DNA of 64,000 nucleotides, taken from the NCBI RefSeq assembly GCF_019924635.1, contig NZ_CP065037.1:3844001-3908000 (forward strand), read 5' to 3'. Numbering within the stretch: the first letter of the stretch is position 1; each line of letters starts with the position of its first letter. The position numbers were made by a program, and so were the translations under genes. The notes under the pieces were generated by a model, which worked only from the letters and a program-made list of their open reading frames with translations, was not told where the DNA came from and did not search any database. Origin of the DNA: Leifsonia sp. ZF2019 (GTDB lineage: Bacteria > Actinomycetota > Actinomycetes > Actinomycetales > Microbacteriaceae). Positions 1 through 9,152 of the stretch are shown here, one piece after another.

Positions 1-909
1 GAGCTGGTACCCCGTCACCATGAAGTAGCCGGCGTAGAGCAGCAGGCGACCGGTGAATCCCCAGAAGAAGTCGGGGTGCTTGCGGGGGCTCACCCAGAAC
101 GTCTGGAGGAAGGCCGCGAGGTTGAACGGCGGCTTCGGCTCCCCCTTGTTGGAGCGGTCCGGGTTGATGATGACGAACAGCACGATGACGATGAGCGCGA
201 TTCCCGCGAAGGTGAGGTAGCCGGCCGGGATGGCCTTGGCGAACTGCGCGGCGACGATCGATCCGCCCAGCGATCCGAGCATGAGACCCAGACCGGAGAG
301 CGAGGCGAAGGTGCCGCGGGCGCCGCTCGGGACGCGGTCCGGCAGGATGGCCGAGAGCGGACCCTGCGCGAAGTTGTAGCAGACCTGCACCATGACCCAC
401 GCGATCGCGAGCTGGACGACGCCGTTCGCGGCGCTCATGAAGAGCAGCGACAGCCCGCCGAGCAGCACGCCCACGACCATCCACGGCGCGCGCCGGCCGA
501 AACGGCTGCGCGTCCGGTCGGAGACGAGGCCCGCGATCGGCTGAGCGACCATCGCCGCGAAGGCGCCGATCGTCGCGACGATGGCGAGGGTGCCGTTCTG
601 CGCCTTCTCGCCCACGAGCGCCTGGATCTGCAAGGGCAGCAGGATGCCGGGCACCGCTCCCCAGATCGCGAAGATGGCGATGTTGGCGACCAGCATCGAG
701 AGCATCAGCTTGAGCAGCCGGCCCCGCACCTTGACCTTGTCGGGACGCTGCGCGGAGGTGGCGGTCGTCGGCGCGGCGGAGAACACCGAGTCGGCCGTGG
801 TCAGGGTGGACCCGAGCGCCGCACTGTCGGGCACACCGGAGAGGTTGGAGGGGACGGTCGGCTGTACGGGGCGGGGACCGTCGGGAAGATCGTCAGACGT
901 CGATGTCAC
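1..909 (-). CDS. MFS sugar transporter (partial; C-terminus lies beyond the window)
   Basis: This is the first 303 codons of a major facilitator superfamily permease in the inner membrane. After a disordered Pro/Ser/Thr-rich tail of about 60 residues come repeated hydrophobic segments. The loop SDRTRSRFGRRAPWM is the conserved cytoplasmic loop 2-3 signature and resembles sugar symporters of the GPH/SLC45-like type. The GTG start at 909 is preceded by AAAGGAC at a good distance. It is divergent from a LacI regulator, and the intergenic region holds a TTGTAT-17-TATGGT promoter whose -10 box overlaps an operator. Inference: a LacI-controlled glycoside or sugar importer. The substrate cannot be read from the sequence. 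Confidence 0.85.
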   Translation of the reverse strand, partial: MTSTSDDLPDGPRPVQPTVPSNLSGVPDSAALGSTLTTADSVFSAAPTTATSAQRPDKVKVRGRLLKLMLSMLVANIAIFAIWGAVPGILLPLQIQALVGEKAQNGTLAIVATIGAFAAMVAQPIAGLVSDRTRSRFGRRAPWMVVGVLLGGLSLLFMSAANGVVQLAIAWVMVQVCYNFAQGPLSAILPDRVPSGARGTFASLSGLGLMLGSLGGSIVAAQFAKAIPAGYLTFAGIALIVIVLFVIINPDRSNKGEPKPPFNLAAFLQTFWVSPRKHPDFFWGFTGRLLLYAGYFMVTGYQL

Positions 910-941
910 GGGATGTCCTTTCAGAGCAGGCTTCGTTGCGT

Positions 942-957
942 GCTAACACGCGTAACC
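942..957. promoter_or_regulatory. LacI-type operator, copy 1
   Basis: GCTAACACGCGTAACC matches the copy at 1001-1016 at 12 of 16 positions in the same orientation. It overlaps the -10 box (accata on the plus strand, 955-960) of the MFS gene promoter, a position expected to block transcription. The probable ligand is the divergent LacI regulator at 1053. Confidence 0.6.
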
Positions 958-983
958 ATAAGTCACCCGCATCGCGAATACAA
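955..983 (-). promoter_or_regulatory. sigma-70-type promoter of the MFS transporter
   Basis: On the minus strand TTGTAT (978-983) and TATGGT (955-960) are separated by exactly 17 bp. The -10 box is overlapped by operator copy 1. Found by eye; the start site is not proven. Confidence 0.5.
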
Positions 984-1000
984 CCCGATGCTCGGTTTTT

Positions 1001-1016
1001 GATTACGCGCATAACC
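1001..1016. promoter_or_regulatory. LacI-type operator, copy 2
   Basis: GATTACGCGCATAACC shares the consensus GNTWACRCGCRTAACC with the copy at 942-957. Start-to-start spacing is 59 bp. It lies just upstream of the LacI gene's TAGACT -10 box (1038-1043), so autoregulation is likely. Confidence 0.6.
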
Positions 1017-1037
1017 GAACGCGTCCCCGTCCCGACC

Positions 1038-1043
1038 TAGACT
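1038..1043 (+). promoter_or_regulatory. -10 box of the LacI gene
   Basis: TAGACT lies 9 nt before the ATG at 1053. This implies a leaderless or near-leaderless transcript, as for several other genes in the window. Confidence 0.45.
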
Positions 1044-1052
1044 GAACCCACC

Positions 1053-2075
1053 ATGTTCACGCCCCAGGTCGTCAAAGCCCCGACCAGCGCCGACGTGGCG
1101 CTCGCCGCGGGGGTGTCACGTGCGACGGTCTCCTTCGTCCTCAACGACAAGCCCAACTCGCGCGTGTCGGACGACACCCGTCATCGCGTGCTCGAAGCGG
1201 CACGCCTGCTCGGGTATACACCGAACACCGCAGCGCGCTCGCTGGCGAGCGGGGAGGCGGTCGCCGGCCTTCTGGTCGCGTCGTCCGCGGTCGACCACGG
1301 CGCGAACGTCGAACGCACGCTGGAGCTGCTGCTCGCCCGTACCGTCGATGACGGCACGGACGCCCTCCGGCACGCGGACGTCTCGACCACGGGCGCGGAG
1401 GCCGCCCAACTGTGGGCCAAACTCCGCCCGGAGGCGGTGCTCGCCGAAGCGGACCGGTGCGACGCCGAGGCGACGGAGGTGCTGCGACTCGCGGGTGTCC
1501 GCGCGCTGATCGTGCACGGCAGGGAGCCGGTCGGGTACGCACCCACCCTCGTCATCCCGCAGCGGCCGTTCGGTCGAGTCGCCGTCGAGCACCTGCTGGG
1601 GCTGGGTCACCGTGAGATCGCCTTCCTGATGCCGACCGCCTCCTCCGCCATGGCGGACGAGCGGCTCGCCGGGGCGCAGGAGGCCGCCGCCGCGGCGCGA
1701 GTCCGGCTCACGATCACCCACGCGGCGTCGTCCGCGGAGACCGTCCGCGACTGGGCGCACGGCCTCCGCTACGCGGGCGCGGCCCCGACCGCCGTCGTCG
1801 CAGCGCACGACGGCCTCGCCATCGCGGCCATCCGCGCACTGACCGATGCCGGGCTCCGCGTGCCCGACGACCTCTCCGTGATCGGCGCCGACGACCATCC
1901 CGCCTCGGCCGACTTCATCCCCCGCTTGACGACCATCGCGTTCGACGCGGACGAGCTCGCGGGCGACCTGGTCGAGGCCTACACGACCATGCGGGCCGGT
2001 GGCAGGGTCGAGCGGGTCGACGCCCCCGCGATCCGGGTGCGGGCGCGGGAGTCGACGGGCGCACCCCACCCCTGA
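1053..2075 (+). CDS. LacI family transcriptional regulator
   Basis: 340 residues, the usual LacI-family length. The N-terminal helix-turn-helix and hinge helix are clear (DVALAAGVSRATVSFVLND, then RHRVLEAARLLGYTPN and ARSLASG at about residues 15-65). They are followed by a periplasmic-binding-protein-like effector domain. It is divergent from the MFS sugar transporter, and two copies of one operator lie between them, so it most likely represses both genes until the imported sugar is present. It ends 88 bp before the esterase gene at 2164, which has its own -10 box. The effector is unknown. Confidence 0.9.
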   Translation: MFTPQVVKAPTSADVALAAGVSRATVSFVLNDKPNSRVSDDTRHRVLEAARLLGYTPNTAARSLASGEAVAGLLVASSAVDHGANVERTLELLLARTVDDGTDALRHADVSTTGAEAAQLWAKLRPEAVLAEADRCDAEATEVLRLAGVRALIVHGREPVGYAPTLVIPQRPFGRVAVEHLLGLGHREIAFLMPTASSAMADERLAGAQEAAAAARVRLTITHAASSAETVRDWAHGLRYAGAAPTAVVAAHDGLAIAAIRALTDAGLRVPDDLSVIGADDHPASADFIPRLTTIAFDADELAGDLVEAYTTMRAGGRVERVDAPAIRVRARESTGAPHP

Positions 2076-2151
2076 GGCGACTCTCACCCGCTCCGGGAGA
2101 GTTCTCACCTCGCGCTCGTCGTCCTGGCGGGGTCGGATGCGGTGGTGCACC

Positions 2152-2157
2152 TAGGGT
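2152..2157 (+). promoter_or_regulatory. -10 box, probably leaderless
   Basis: TAGGGT ends exactly 6 nt before the ATG at 2164. The predicted start of transcription therefore coincides with the start codon. Confidence 0.45.
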
Positions 2158-2163
2158 GGAGGC

Positions 2164-3543
2164 ATGGGGACCCTCGCCTGGCTCAGCCTGGCGCTCGCGA
2201 TCGTCTGCGCGTACCCGGCGTGGCGGTTCGCTCGGCGCGCCTGGCGATTCCGCGCGCGTCCGACCGTCATCGCAGTGATCGCGACGCAGGTCGCGGCGCT
2301 CGTCGCGCTCATGCTCCTCGCTGCGCTGACGCCGCGCCCCGACCTCGGCGGTCTCGGCTGGTTCGCCGTGGGCCTCGCAGCGTCGCTCTTCCCGCTCGCG
2401 CTGGGCCACGCCGTCCAGAGCACGCGGCTGCGCGCGGTCGCCGTCGCGCTCGCGGCCATCGCCGGGCTGCTGACGGCGGGCATCGCGGTCATCGCGGTCG
2501 CCCCGGCCTTCTCGACCGTGACCGTCGCCGGCAAGCGCGTGCCCGTCACCGCGTCCACGCTGGTCGACGGCTATCAGCTGGCCGTGCACATCCCGCCCAC
2601 CGCGTCCGGCTTCTCCTCCCGCGATGCGCACCTGTTCGTGCCGCCCGGGTGGATCCGCAATCCGTCGAGCACGCGCCCGGTCGTCATCATGATGATGGGC
2701 CAGCCGGGCAACCCGACGCTCGGCGCCACCCTCGACGCCCTCCACTCGCTCGGGACGGAGCGGTTGGACGACGCTCCGTTCGTGCTCGTCGTCGACCAGC
2801 TCGGCGCCAACGACAAGAACCCTCCCTGCAGCAACACCTCGGCCGGACAACTGGAGACCTTCCTGGCGCAGGACGTGCCGGACTGGGTGAAGTCCGAGCT
2901 CCCCGTCTCTGGCGACCGCGACGACTGGGCCGTGGCCGGGTTCTCCCACGGGGGCGAGTGCGCCGCGTACCTCGGGGCCAAGCGCCCCGACCTGTGGGCG
3001 AACGTCATCGACATCTCCGGCCCCGACAAGCCGGGCGAGTATCGTTCCGACCGCACTCGGGCGAAGTACTACGGCGGCAGCGAGGCCGAGTACGAGAAGT
3101 ACTGGCCGGCGAAGGTGATGGCCGCGAGCGACTACACCGACCACCCCATGCGCGGGATCTTCGTCGCCGGGGCGGCCGACCCGCACTTCCGCCAGCAGGT
3201 GGAGGACACCGCCACGGCAGCCGAGAACGCGGGCTGGAAGGTGACCTACTGGGCGGTGCCCGGAGAAGGCCACTCGGGCCCCACGCTGACCAAGGGCCTC
3301 GCCACCGCGTACAACCAACTGATCCCGCTGTGGCTGAAGACGGGCGCAATCCTCAGCGGCGACCGCTTCCTCTGTCAGCCCGACCAGCCGAACCGGTCGT
3401 GCGGCGTGACGCAGGTCGCCGCCGTCGCCGGCACAGTCGCCATCGCCGACCTGTCGGCCCTCGCCGTCTTCCTCGGCGCCCAGCTGCTGCTGTTCTTCAC
3501 GCGCCGACGCATCCCCGCCGCCGAGGTCGACTCCGCCTCCTGA
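2164..3543 (+). CDS. membrane-anchored alpha/beta-hydrolase esterase
   Basis: 459 residues. About four hydrophobic helices occupy residues 1-115. An extracytoplasmic alpha/beta-hydrolase domain follows, with the nucleophile elbow GFSHGG near residue 260, an acid candidate in the GAADPHF segment and a histidine in GEGHSGP. A last transmembrane segment at about 425-448 ends in an RRR cluster. The layout resembles actinobacterial esterase-D/antigen-85-like proteins that are tethered so that the catalytic domain faces the cell wall. No operon partner: the next gene, kbl, converges on it. The substrate (cell-wall lipid, ester-linked glycan or xenobiotic ester) cannot be inferred. Confidence 0.75.
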   Translation: MGTLAWLSLALAIVCAYPAWRFARRAWRFRARPTVIAVIATQVAALVALMLLAALTPRPDLGGLGWFAVGLAASLFPLALGHAVQSTRLRAVAVALAAIAGLLTAGIAVIAVAPAFSTVTVAGKRVPVTASTLVDGYQLAVHIPPTASGFSSRDAHLFVPPGWIRNPSSTRPVVIMMMGQPGNPTLGATLDALHSLGTERLDDAPFVLVVDQLGANDKNPPCSNTSAGQLETFLAQDVPDWVKSELPVSGDRDDWAVAGFSHGGECAAYLGAKRPDLWANVIDISGPDKPGEYRSDRTRAKYYGGSEAEYEKYWPAKVMAASDYTDHPMRGIFVAGAADPHFRQQVEDTATAAENAGWKVTYWAVPGEGHSGPTLTKGLATAYNQLIPLWLKTGAILSGDRFLCQPDQPNRSCGVTQVAAVAGTVAIADLSALAVFLGAQLLLFFTRRRIPAAEVDSAS

Positions 3544-3683
3544 ACTCCGGAATTCTGCTGCGACGCGCCGCTCATGTTGCCGTCCGACCGGAGGTCCGTG
3601 GGCGAGCCGAGGAGATCTCCGGAATTGCTGGGTGGGGCGCAATGCGGGGCGGGACGGGGTGAGGCGGCGCGGCGCGGCGAGCG

Positions 3684-4874
3684 TCAGGCGGTCGCGACAA
3701 TCTCCCTCGCCGCGGTGAAGGCGGCGACGCAGCGGCGGATCTCGTCGTCGGTGTGGGCCGCCGACAACTGCACCCGGATGCGGGCCTCGCCGCGCGGAAC
3801 GACCGGGAACGAGAACGCCGTGACGTACACGCCGTGCTTCTGCATCTCGTCGGCGATCCGGGCCGTCAGGGCGGCATCGTGGAACATCACAGGGACGATG
3901 GGATGCTCGCCGGGCAGGAGCTCGAAGCCGGCCTCCGTCATCAGCTCGCGGAACAGGCGCGCATTCGCGACGAGGCGGGCGCGGAGGTCGTCCGACGCCT
4001 CCAGCAGGTCGAGCGCGGCGAGGGTGCCTGCGACGATCGACGGCGCGAGCGTGTTGGAGAACAGATAGGGCCGCGACCGCTGGCGGAGCAGGTCGACGAC
4101 CTTCTGCCGCGACGCGACGTAGCCTCCGGAGGCGCCGCCGAGGGCCTTGCCGAACGTGCCGGTGTAGATGTCGACACGGTCGGCGACGCCGCAGAACTCC
4201 GGCGTGCCCCGGCCGTGCTCGCCGACGAAGCCGACGGCGTGCGAGTCGTCCACGAAGACGAGCGCGCCGAACTCGTCGGCCAGGTCGCAGATCTCGCGCA
4301 GCGGTGCGATGTACCCGTCCATCGAGAAGACGCCGTCGGTGACGATGACCGTGAAGCGGGCGCCGGCCTCTCGCGCCGCCTCGAGCTGCGCGCGCAGGTC
4401 GTCGAGGTCGCGGTTGCGGTAACGGAAGCGCTGCGCCTTGGAGAGGCGGATGCCGTCGATGATCGACGCGTGGTTGAGGGCGTCGGAGACGATCGCGTCC
4501 TCCGGGCCGAACAGCGTCTCGAAGACGCCGCCGTTCGCGTCGAAGCACGAGGAGTACAGGATGGTCGCCTCGGTGCCGAGGAACTGCGACACCCGCCGCT
4601 CCAGCTCCAGGTGCTGCTCCTGCGTGCCGCAGATGAAGCGCACGCTGGCCATCCCGTAACCCCACTCGTCGAGGGCGGACTTCGCCGCGTCGCGCAGGGC
4701 GGGATGATCGGCCAGACCGAGGTAGTTGTTGGCGCAGAAGTTGAGCACCTCGGCGCCGTCGGCGATGATCTGCGCCGACTGCGGGCCGTGGATGCTGCGT
4801 TCCCGCTTGGTCAGGCCCGCGGCCTCGATCTCCGCCAGCTGCCCCGCGAGGTGCTGCTCGAAACTCCCATACAT
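3684..4874 (-). CDS. kbl: glycine C-acetyltransferase (2-amino-3-ketobutyrate CoA ligase)
   Basis: 396 residues, against 398 for E. coli Kbl. This PLP enzyme converts 2-amino-3-oxobutanoate and CoA to glycine and acetyl-CoA, the second step of threonine catabolism. Alpha-oxoamine-synthase motifs are present: [13 protein letters not shown] near residue 47, [11 protein letters not shown] near 208, and the PLP lysine in [10 protein letters not shown] (K243). The ATG at 4874 is preferred because homology starts at MYGSFEQ and the gene begins one base after the tdh stop codon. The longer reading to 4991 has no family support. It forms a two-gene operon with tdh, probably translationally coupled. 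Confidence 0.95.
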   Translation of the reverse strand: MYGSFEQHLAGQLAEIEAAGLTKRERSIHGPQSAQIIADGAEVLNFCANNYLGLADHPALRDAAKSALDEWGYGMASVRFICGTQEQHLELERRVSQFLGTEATILYSSCFDANGGVFETLFGPEDAIVSDALNHASIIDGIRLSKAQRFRYRNRDLDDLRAQLEAAREAGARFTVIVTDGVFSMDGYIAPLREICDLADEFGALVFVDDSHAVGFVGEHGRGTPEFCGVADRVDIYTGTFGKALGGASGGYVASRQKVVDLLRQRSRPYLFSNTLAPSIVAGTLAALDLLEASDDLRARLVANARLFRELMTEAGFELLPGEHPIVPVMFHDAALTARIADEMQKHGVYVTAFSFPVVPRGEARIRVQLSAAHTDDEIRRCVAAFTAAREIVATA

Positions 4875-4875
4875 C

Positions 4876-5919
4876 TCAGACCTCCGTCCAGTCGAGGATG
4901 ACCTTGCCGCCGCCGGCCGACGCCGCCGCCGCGAAGCCCCGTTCCCACTCGCGCGCCGCGAAACGGTCGGACACGATCGACGCGATCGCATCGTGCAGCG
5001 GCTTCGAAGTCTGCAGCATCGCGCCCATCGCGTTCCACGTCTCGAACATCTCGCGGCCGTAGATGCCCTTGAGCGTGAGCATGTGGGTGACCACGATGCC
5101 CCAGTCGACGGCGATCGACTGCGACGGGAGGCCGAGCATCGCGATGCGCCCTCCGTGGTTCATGTTCTCGATCATCTGCGGGAGCGCGGTGGGCGCCCCG
5201 CTCATCTCGAAGCCGACATCGAAGCCTTCGCGCATCCCGAGCGCCTGCTGCGCCTGCCGGATGTCGTGCTGCGAGACGTCGACGGTGAAGTCGGCACCCA
5301 TCCCCTGCGCGAGGGCGAGGCGCTGCGCGCTGACGTCGGTGCCGACGATGAAGCGCGCGCCCACGTGCCGGGCGACCGCGATGGCCATCAGGCCGATGGG
5401 TCCACAGCCGGTGACGAGCACGTCCTCCCCGACCACCGGGAACGCGAGGGCGGTGTGCACGGCGTTGCCGAGCGGATCGAAGAGCGCCCCGACCTCCGGC
5501 TCGATGGCGCTGTGGTGCACCCAGACGTTCGTCGCCGGGAGCACGAGGAACTCGGCGAACGCGCCGTCCCGCTGCACGCCGACGCCCTGTGTGCGGATGC
5601 ACATCTGGCGCCGTCCGGCGCGGCAGTTGCGGCAGGTCCCGCAGACGATGTGGCCCTCGCCTGACACCAGATCGCCGACGGCGACATCGCGCACCAGCGG
5701 CCCGACCTCGACGACCTCGCCGAAGAACTCGTGGCCCGGCACGAGCGGCGCGGCCACGGCGGAGGCGGCCCAGTCGTCCCAGCGCTGGATGTGCAGATCG
5801 GTGCCGCAGATCCCGGTGCGCAGCACGCGGATCTTGACGTCCTCCGGCCCGGCCTCGGGCTCGGGGAGGTCGCGGAACTCGAGACCCGGCCCGGCCTCGC
5901 TCTTGAACAGGGCTCTCAT
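4876..5919 (-). CDS. tdh: L-threonine 3-dehydrogenase
   Basis: 347-residue zinc-dependent medium-chain dehydrogenase that oxidises L-threonine to 2-amino-3-oxobutanoate with NAD. The catalytic zinc ligands lie in GICGTDLH (C38) and PGHE (H63, E64). A four-cysteine structural zinc loop has the form CGTCRNC...C, and the Rossmann glycine motif is [11 protein letters not shown]. Its partner kbl starts one base after its stop, which settles threonine over polyol dehydrogenase as the substrate class. The ATG at 5919 has GAGGAAGG at 5-nt spacing. The upstream in-frame GTG at 5925 abuts the ribosome binding site and is less likely. Confidence 0.92.
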   Translation of the reverse strand: MRALFKSEAGPGLEFRDLPEPEAGPEDVKIRVLRTGICGTDLHIQRWDDWAASAVAAPLVPGHEFFGEVVEVGPLVRDVAVGDLVSGEGHIVCGTCRNCRAGRRQMCIRTQGVGVQRDGAFAEFLVLPATNVWVHHSAIEPEVGALFDPLGNAVHTALAFPVVGEDVLVTGCGPIGLMAIAVARHVGARFIVGTDVSAQRLALAQGMGADFTVDVSQHDIRQAQQALGMREGFDVGFEMSGAPTALPQMIENMNHGGRIAMLGLPSQSIAVDWGIVVTHMLTLKGIYGREMFETWNAMGAMLQTSKPLHDAIASIVSDRFAAREWERGFAAAASAGGGKVILDWTEV

Positions 5920-5974
5920 AGCCACCTTCCTCGTCGACGGCCTTCGTGGGGCGCATCAAGTGGAGTCGAACGCG

Positions 5975-6000
5975 CCTCCCCCGCCTTGTGAGCGGGGAGG
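5975..6000. terminator. weak stem-loop between the sugar operon and tdh
   Basis: CTCCCCCGC and GCGGGGAG can pair across a short loop with one bulged base. There is no T-tract. It could partly separate the Gfo/Idh gene from tdh-kbl transcription, but this is weak evidence. Confidence 0.3.
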
Positions 6001-6024
6001 GAGGAGCGTTTCGCCGCTGACAGC

Positions 6025-7221
6025 CTAGACCACCGCATCACGGCCGGCCCCTTCCCGACCGCGCTGCCCGCCGTCGAAGTAGGCGCGCAGCTCGGCGTCG
6101 AGCTCGGGCACGGGGAGCAGCCCGCCGTCGCCGCGGAGGGAGGCCGTGGCGACGACGCCCGCGGCGACGGCATGGCGGGCCGCGACCGGCGAGGTGAGGG
6201 TCGTGCCGCCGTCGCGCACGAACGCGACGAACTCGTCGATGAGGAGCCGGTCCGCTCCTCCGTGGCCGCCCGCGCCCTCCGGGACGATGAACGTCTCGTC
6301 GGCCGGTGCCGCACCCGCGTGCCGCCGGTTCCACAGCCGCACCTCCGAGCCCGTCTCGTCACCGAGGTTCTCCAGCCGGCCCTCGGTCCCGATGACCGTG
6401 TAGTTGCGCCAGTAGTCGGGCGTGAAGTGGCACTGCTCGTAGGAGGCGAGCACCCCGCTGTCGAGCACCAGGTTCACCTGCGAGATGTCCTCGACGTCGA
6501 CCACCGGGTTGAGCCCCTCCGCCGTGGTCGGCGGCCAGTTGTCGAGGCTGAACCAGTCGTGCATCCGCTCGCCCGAGCGGTCACGGCGGTCCTGGATGCC
6601 GCCGTAGACGCTGAGCGATCCGATCGCCTGCACCCGCCGCGAGTACCCGCCGCCCAGCCAGTGGATGACGTCGATGTCGTGCGCGCCCTTCTGGAGCAGG
6701 AGCCCGACAGACTTGGAGCGGTCCGCGTGCCAGTCCTTGAAGTAGAAGTCGCCGCCGTTGCCGACGAAGTGGCGGCACCACACGGCCTTCACCTCGCCGA
6801 TCCTGCCCTCGTCGATGAGCCGTCGCATCAGGGTGATCACGGGCATGTGCCGCATGTTGTGACCGACGTAGAGCCGGGAGCCCGTGCGATGCGCGGCCTC
6901 CAGGATGCGGTCGCAGTCGTCGATGGAGATCGCGAGCGGCTTCTCGCAGAACACGGCGACGCCGGCCTCGAGGGCGGGCACGGCGACCTCCGCGTGGCGG
7001 TCGTCCGGGGTGAGCACCATGACGGCGTCCACCCCCGAGGCGAGCAGCTCGTCGAGGCTCGGCGTGACGAGCGCGTCGGGGAACGCCTCCGCCGCCTGCG
7101 CGCGGGATCGCTCGCTGAGGTCGCACACCGCGACCACGCGCGATCCGTCTCCCGGACGGTGGGCCTCCCGGGCGAGATGGCCCCTCAGGCCGAAGCCGAC
7201 GACACCGATTCTGACGTCCAC
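6025..7221 (-). CDS. Gfo/Idh/MocA family oxidoreductase
   Basis: About 398 residues. The N-terminal Rossmann fold starts at VRIGVVGFGLRGHLA, and the family lysine motif FCEKPLAIS lies near residue 95. The C-terminal domain contains a GAHDIDVIHWLGGG segment with the conserved histidines. Family members are NAD(P)-dependent sugar, inositol or glycoside dehydrogenases in the cytoplasm. It is the last gene of a sugar ABC operon (binding protein, two permeases, LacI regulator), so it probably oxidises the imported sugar. The GTG at 7221 has GTGAGGAG at 5-nt spacing; the GTG at 7227 is too close to that site. Confidence 0.88.
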   Translation of the reverse strand: MDVRIGVVGFGLRGHLAREAHRPGDGSRVVAVCDLSERSRAQAAEAFPDALVTPSLDELLASGVDAVMVLTPDDRHAEVAVPALEAGVAVFCEKPLAISIDDCDRILEAAHRTGSRLYVGHNMRHMPVITLMRRLIDEGRIGEVKAVWCRHFVGNGGDFYFKDWHADRSKSVGLLLQKGAHDIDVIHWLGGGYSRRVQAIGSLSVYGGIQDRRDRSGERMHDWFSLDNWPPTTAEGLNPVVDVEDISQVNLVLDSGVLASYEQCHFTPDYWRNYTVIGTEGRLENLGDETGSEVRLWNRRHAGAAPADETFIVPEGAGGHGGADRLLIDEFVAFVRDGGTTLTSPVAARHAVAAGVVATASLRGDGGLLPVPELDAELRAYFDGGQRGREGAGRDAVV

Positions 7222-7286
7222 GAACACTCCTCACGTGACAGGTGGATGGAAAAGAGATATGGGGAAGAGAACAGACCGGCTCGGCG

Positions 7287-8318
7287 TCAGCCGGCCGTCG
7301 ACTCGCGCACGACGAGCGACCAGTCGAAGACGTGCAGCTCCCCGTGGTCGTCCCGGGCCGGCCTCCCGAGAGCGCGGTCCACGATGATCCGCGCCTGTTT
7401 GCGGTAGAAGTCGGGCGGCCCGACCGTGGAGAGCGCGGGCTCCACCAGGCGTGCGTCCGGGGTGTTGCCCACCCCGATGACGGACACCGCGTCCGGGACC
7501 CGCAGGCCGAGCCGGTGCGCCGCGTTCACCACGGCGATGGCCGCGAAGTCCGTCGTCGCGTAGATCGCCGTGGGCCGGTCGTAGCCCGAGAGCAGTTCGA
7601 TCGCGGCCGTGAACGCGCTCGCCTGGGTGTCTTCGAAGAACGCGACGCGGTCCTCCCGCACCGGCAGGCCACGCTGCCGGAGGGCGTCGCGGTAGACCGT
7701 GTACCGCGACTCCCCCGTCGACGCGTAGGCCGTGCGGGTCGTGAGGCAGGCGATGTCGGTGTGCCGCTCCAGCAGGTGCTCGACGGCCAGCCGGGATCCC
7801 GGGATCGCGTCCGACCGGATGACGTCGAAGCCATTCGGCTCGAGCCGCTCGTCGAACACCACCAGGCGTTGGCCGCTCTCGACGAGCTCGGACAGCTTGC
7901 GTTCCGCGTCGGCCCGATCGCCGCCGAGTCCGTCGATGTAGGCCACATCCGCCCGCTGCGCGTTCAGCGCCGTGTACCAGTCGCCGTCGGCGAGGATCAT
8001 CGTCGTGAGGCCGTGCTCGTTCGCCGCCTCGTTCACCGCCGCGGCGACGGCCAGCGACCACGGGTCGCTCAGCATGTGCAGCGACAAGTGGATCAGCCCG
8101 GTACGGCCCGTGCGCACGGCGCGCGCCGAGGCGTTCGGCCGGTAGCCGAGTCGCTCGACCGCGTCGCGCACCCGCTGAACCGTCGCCTCGCTGACACCCG
8201 GGCCTCCTCCAGCGCGGCCGGAGAGCACGTACGACACCGTCGCCGTGGAGACCCCGGCCTCCTGCGCGACCGCCTTCATCGTGGGCCGTCCCGGCTCGCG
8301 CTTCAGCTGCTCCGTCAT
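7287..8318 (-). CDS. LacI family transcriptional regulator of the sugar operon
   Basis: 343 residues. The helix-turn-helix and hinge (MKAVAQEAGVSTATVSYVLSG, then VERLGYRPNASARAVRTG) lie at residues 14-70 and precede a sugar-binding domain. It is unusual for the regulator to sit inside the operon: it starts 10 bp after the second permease gene and is followed by the Gfo/Idh gene. It probably binds the inverted repeat at 11365-11382 in front of the binding-protein gene, making an autorepressed circuit. Confidence 0.88.
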   Translation of the reverse strand: MTEQLKREPGRPTMKAVAQEAGVSTATVSYVLSGRAGGGPGVSEATVQRVRDAVERLGYRPNASARAVRTGRTGLIHLSLHMLSDPWSLAVAAAVNEAANEHGLTTMILADGDWYTALNAQRADVAYIDGLGGDRADAERKLSELVESGQRLVVFDERLEPNGFDVIRSDAIPGSRLAVEHLLERHTDIACLTTRTAYASTGESRYTVYRDALRQRGLPVREDRVAFFEDTQASAFTAAIELLSGYDRPTAIYATTDFAAIAVVNAAHRLGLRVPDAVSVIGVGNTPDARLVEPALSTVGPPDFYRKQARIIVDRALGRPARDDHGELHVFDWSLVVRESTAG

Positions 8319-8327
8319 GCCGAGAAC

Positions 8328-9152
8328 TCACCCCTTCGATCCTGAGAAGGCTATCCCCTGGATGAACTGCTTCTGCAGGAAGAGGAACGTGAGCAGCATC
8401 GGCAGCGCCGCGAGCAGAGCACCCGCCATGAGCACGGGGTAGTCCGTGCCGTGCAGCCCGACAAGCTGGGCGAGCCCGACCGACAACGGCATCCGGTTCG
8501 GATCCGTGGTCACGACGAGCGGCCACAGCAGGTCGTTCCACGACCAGAGCACGGTGAACACGGTCAACGCGATGATCCCCGGCTTCGCCAACGGGAGCAT
8601 GATGCGCCAGAAGACCTGCCACACGTTCGCGCCGTCGATGCGCGCCGCCTCCTCCAGCTCGGCGGGCATGGAAAGGAAGAACTGCCGCATCAGGAACGTG
8701 CCGAACGCGCTGAAGATGCCCGGCAGGATCAGCCCCTGCAGCGAGTTCAGCCAGCCCAGCGACTGGATGATCTCGTACTGCGGCAGCAGGTACAGCTGCG
8801 AGGGGACCATCAGCACCGAGAGGAACGCCACGAACAGCGCGTTACTGCCGCGGAACGGGATGCGCGCGAAGCCGTACCCCGCCATCGTGCAGAGCACGAC
8901 CTGCCCGAGCGTGCGACCGATGGTGAGCACGGCGGAGTTGACGAACATCGCCGCGAACGGCATCGAGGCGAAGACCTTCGCGAAGTTGCCGAACTCCCAC
9001 GGCGCGGGGAGGAGCTGCGGCGGCACCTGCACCGACCCGGGGAACGTCTTGAACGCCGTCAGCAGCTGCCAGACGAACGGGAACACCATCAGCACGGCAC
9101 CGAGGGCGAGCAGCACGTGCACGAGCCACGGCCGGCGTTTGGACTCATTCAT
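8328..9152 (-). CDS. carbohydrate ABC transporter permease (MalG type)
   Basis: 274-residue inner-membrane permease with about six transmembrane helices. The EAA loop that contacts the ATPase lies in EEAARIDGANVWQVFWRIMLP near residue 185. Its start overlaps the stop of the upstream MalF-type permease by 8 bp, so translation is coupled. No ATPase gene is present in the operon. Family members of this CUT1 type commonly use a shared MsmK-like ATPase encoded elsewhere. Confidence 0.93.
   Translation of the reverse strand: MNESKRRPWLVHVLLALGAVLMVFPFVWQLLTAFKTFPGSVQVPPQLLPAPWEFGNFAKVFASMPFAAMFVNSAVLTIGRTLGQVVLCTMAGYGFARIPFRGSNALFVAFLSVLMVPSQLYLLPQYEIIQSLGWLNSLQGLILPGIFSAFGTFLMRQFFLSMPAELEEAARIDGANVWQVFWRIMLPLAKPGIIALTVFTVLWSWNDLLWPLVVTTDPNRMPLSVGLAQLVGLHGTDYPVLMAGALLAALPMLLTFLFLQKQFIQGIAFSGSKG

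Noticed and set aside
3544..3683. A regulatory element in the gap between the esterase and kbl
   Set aside because: Only a short direct repeat (CTCCGGAATT) was seen. The genes converge here, so no promoter is expected, and nothing more can be supported.
5975..6000. A strong intrinsic terminator before tdh
   Set aside because: The stem has a bulge and no T-tract, so it is listed only as a weak hairpin.
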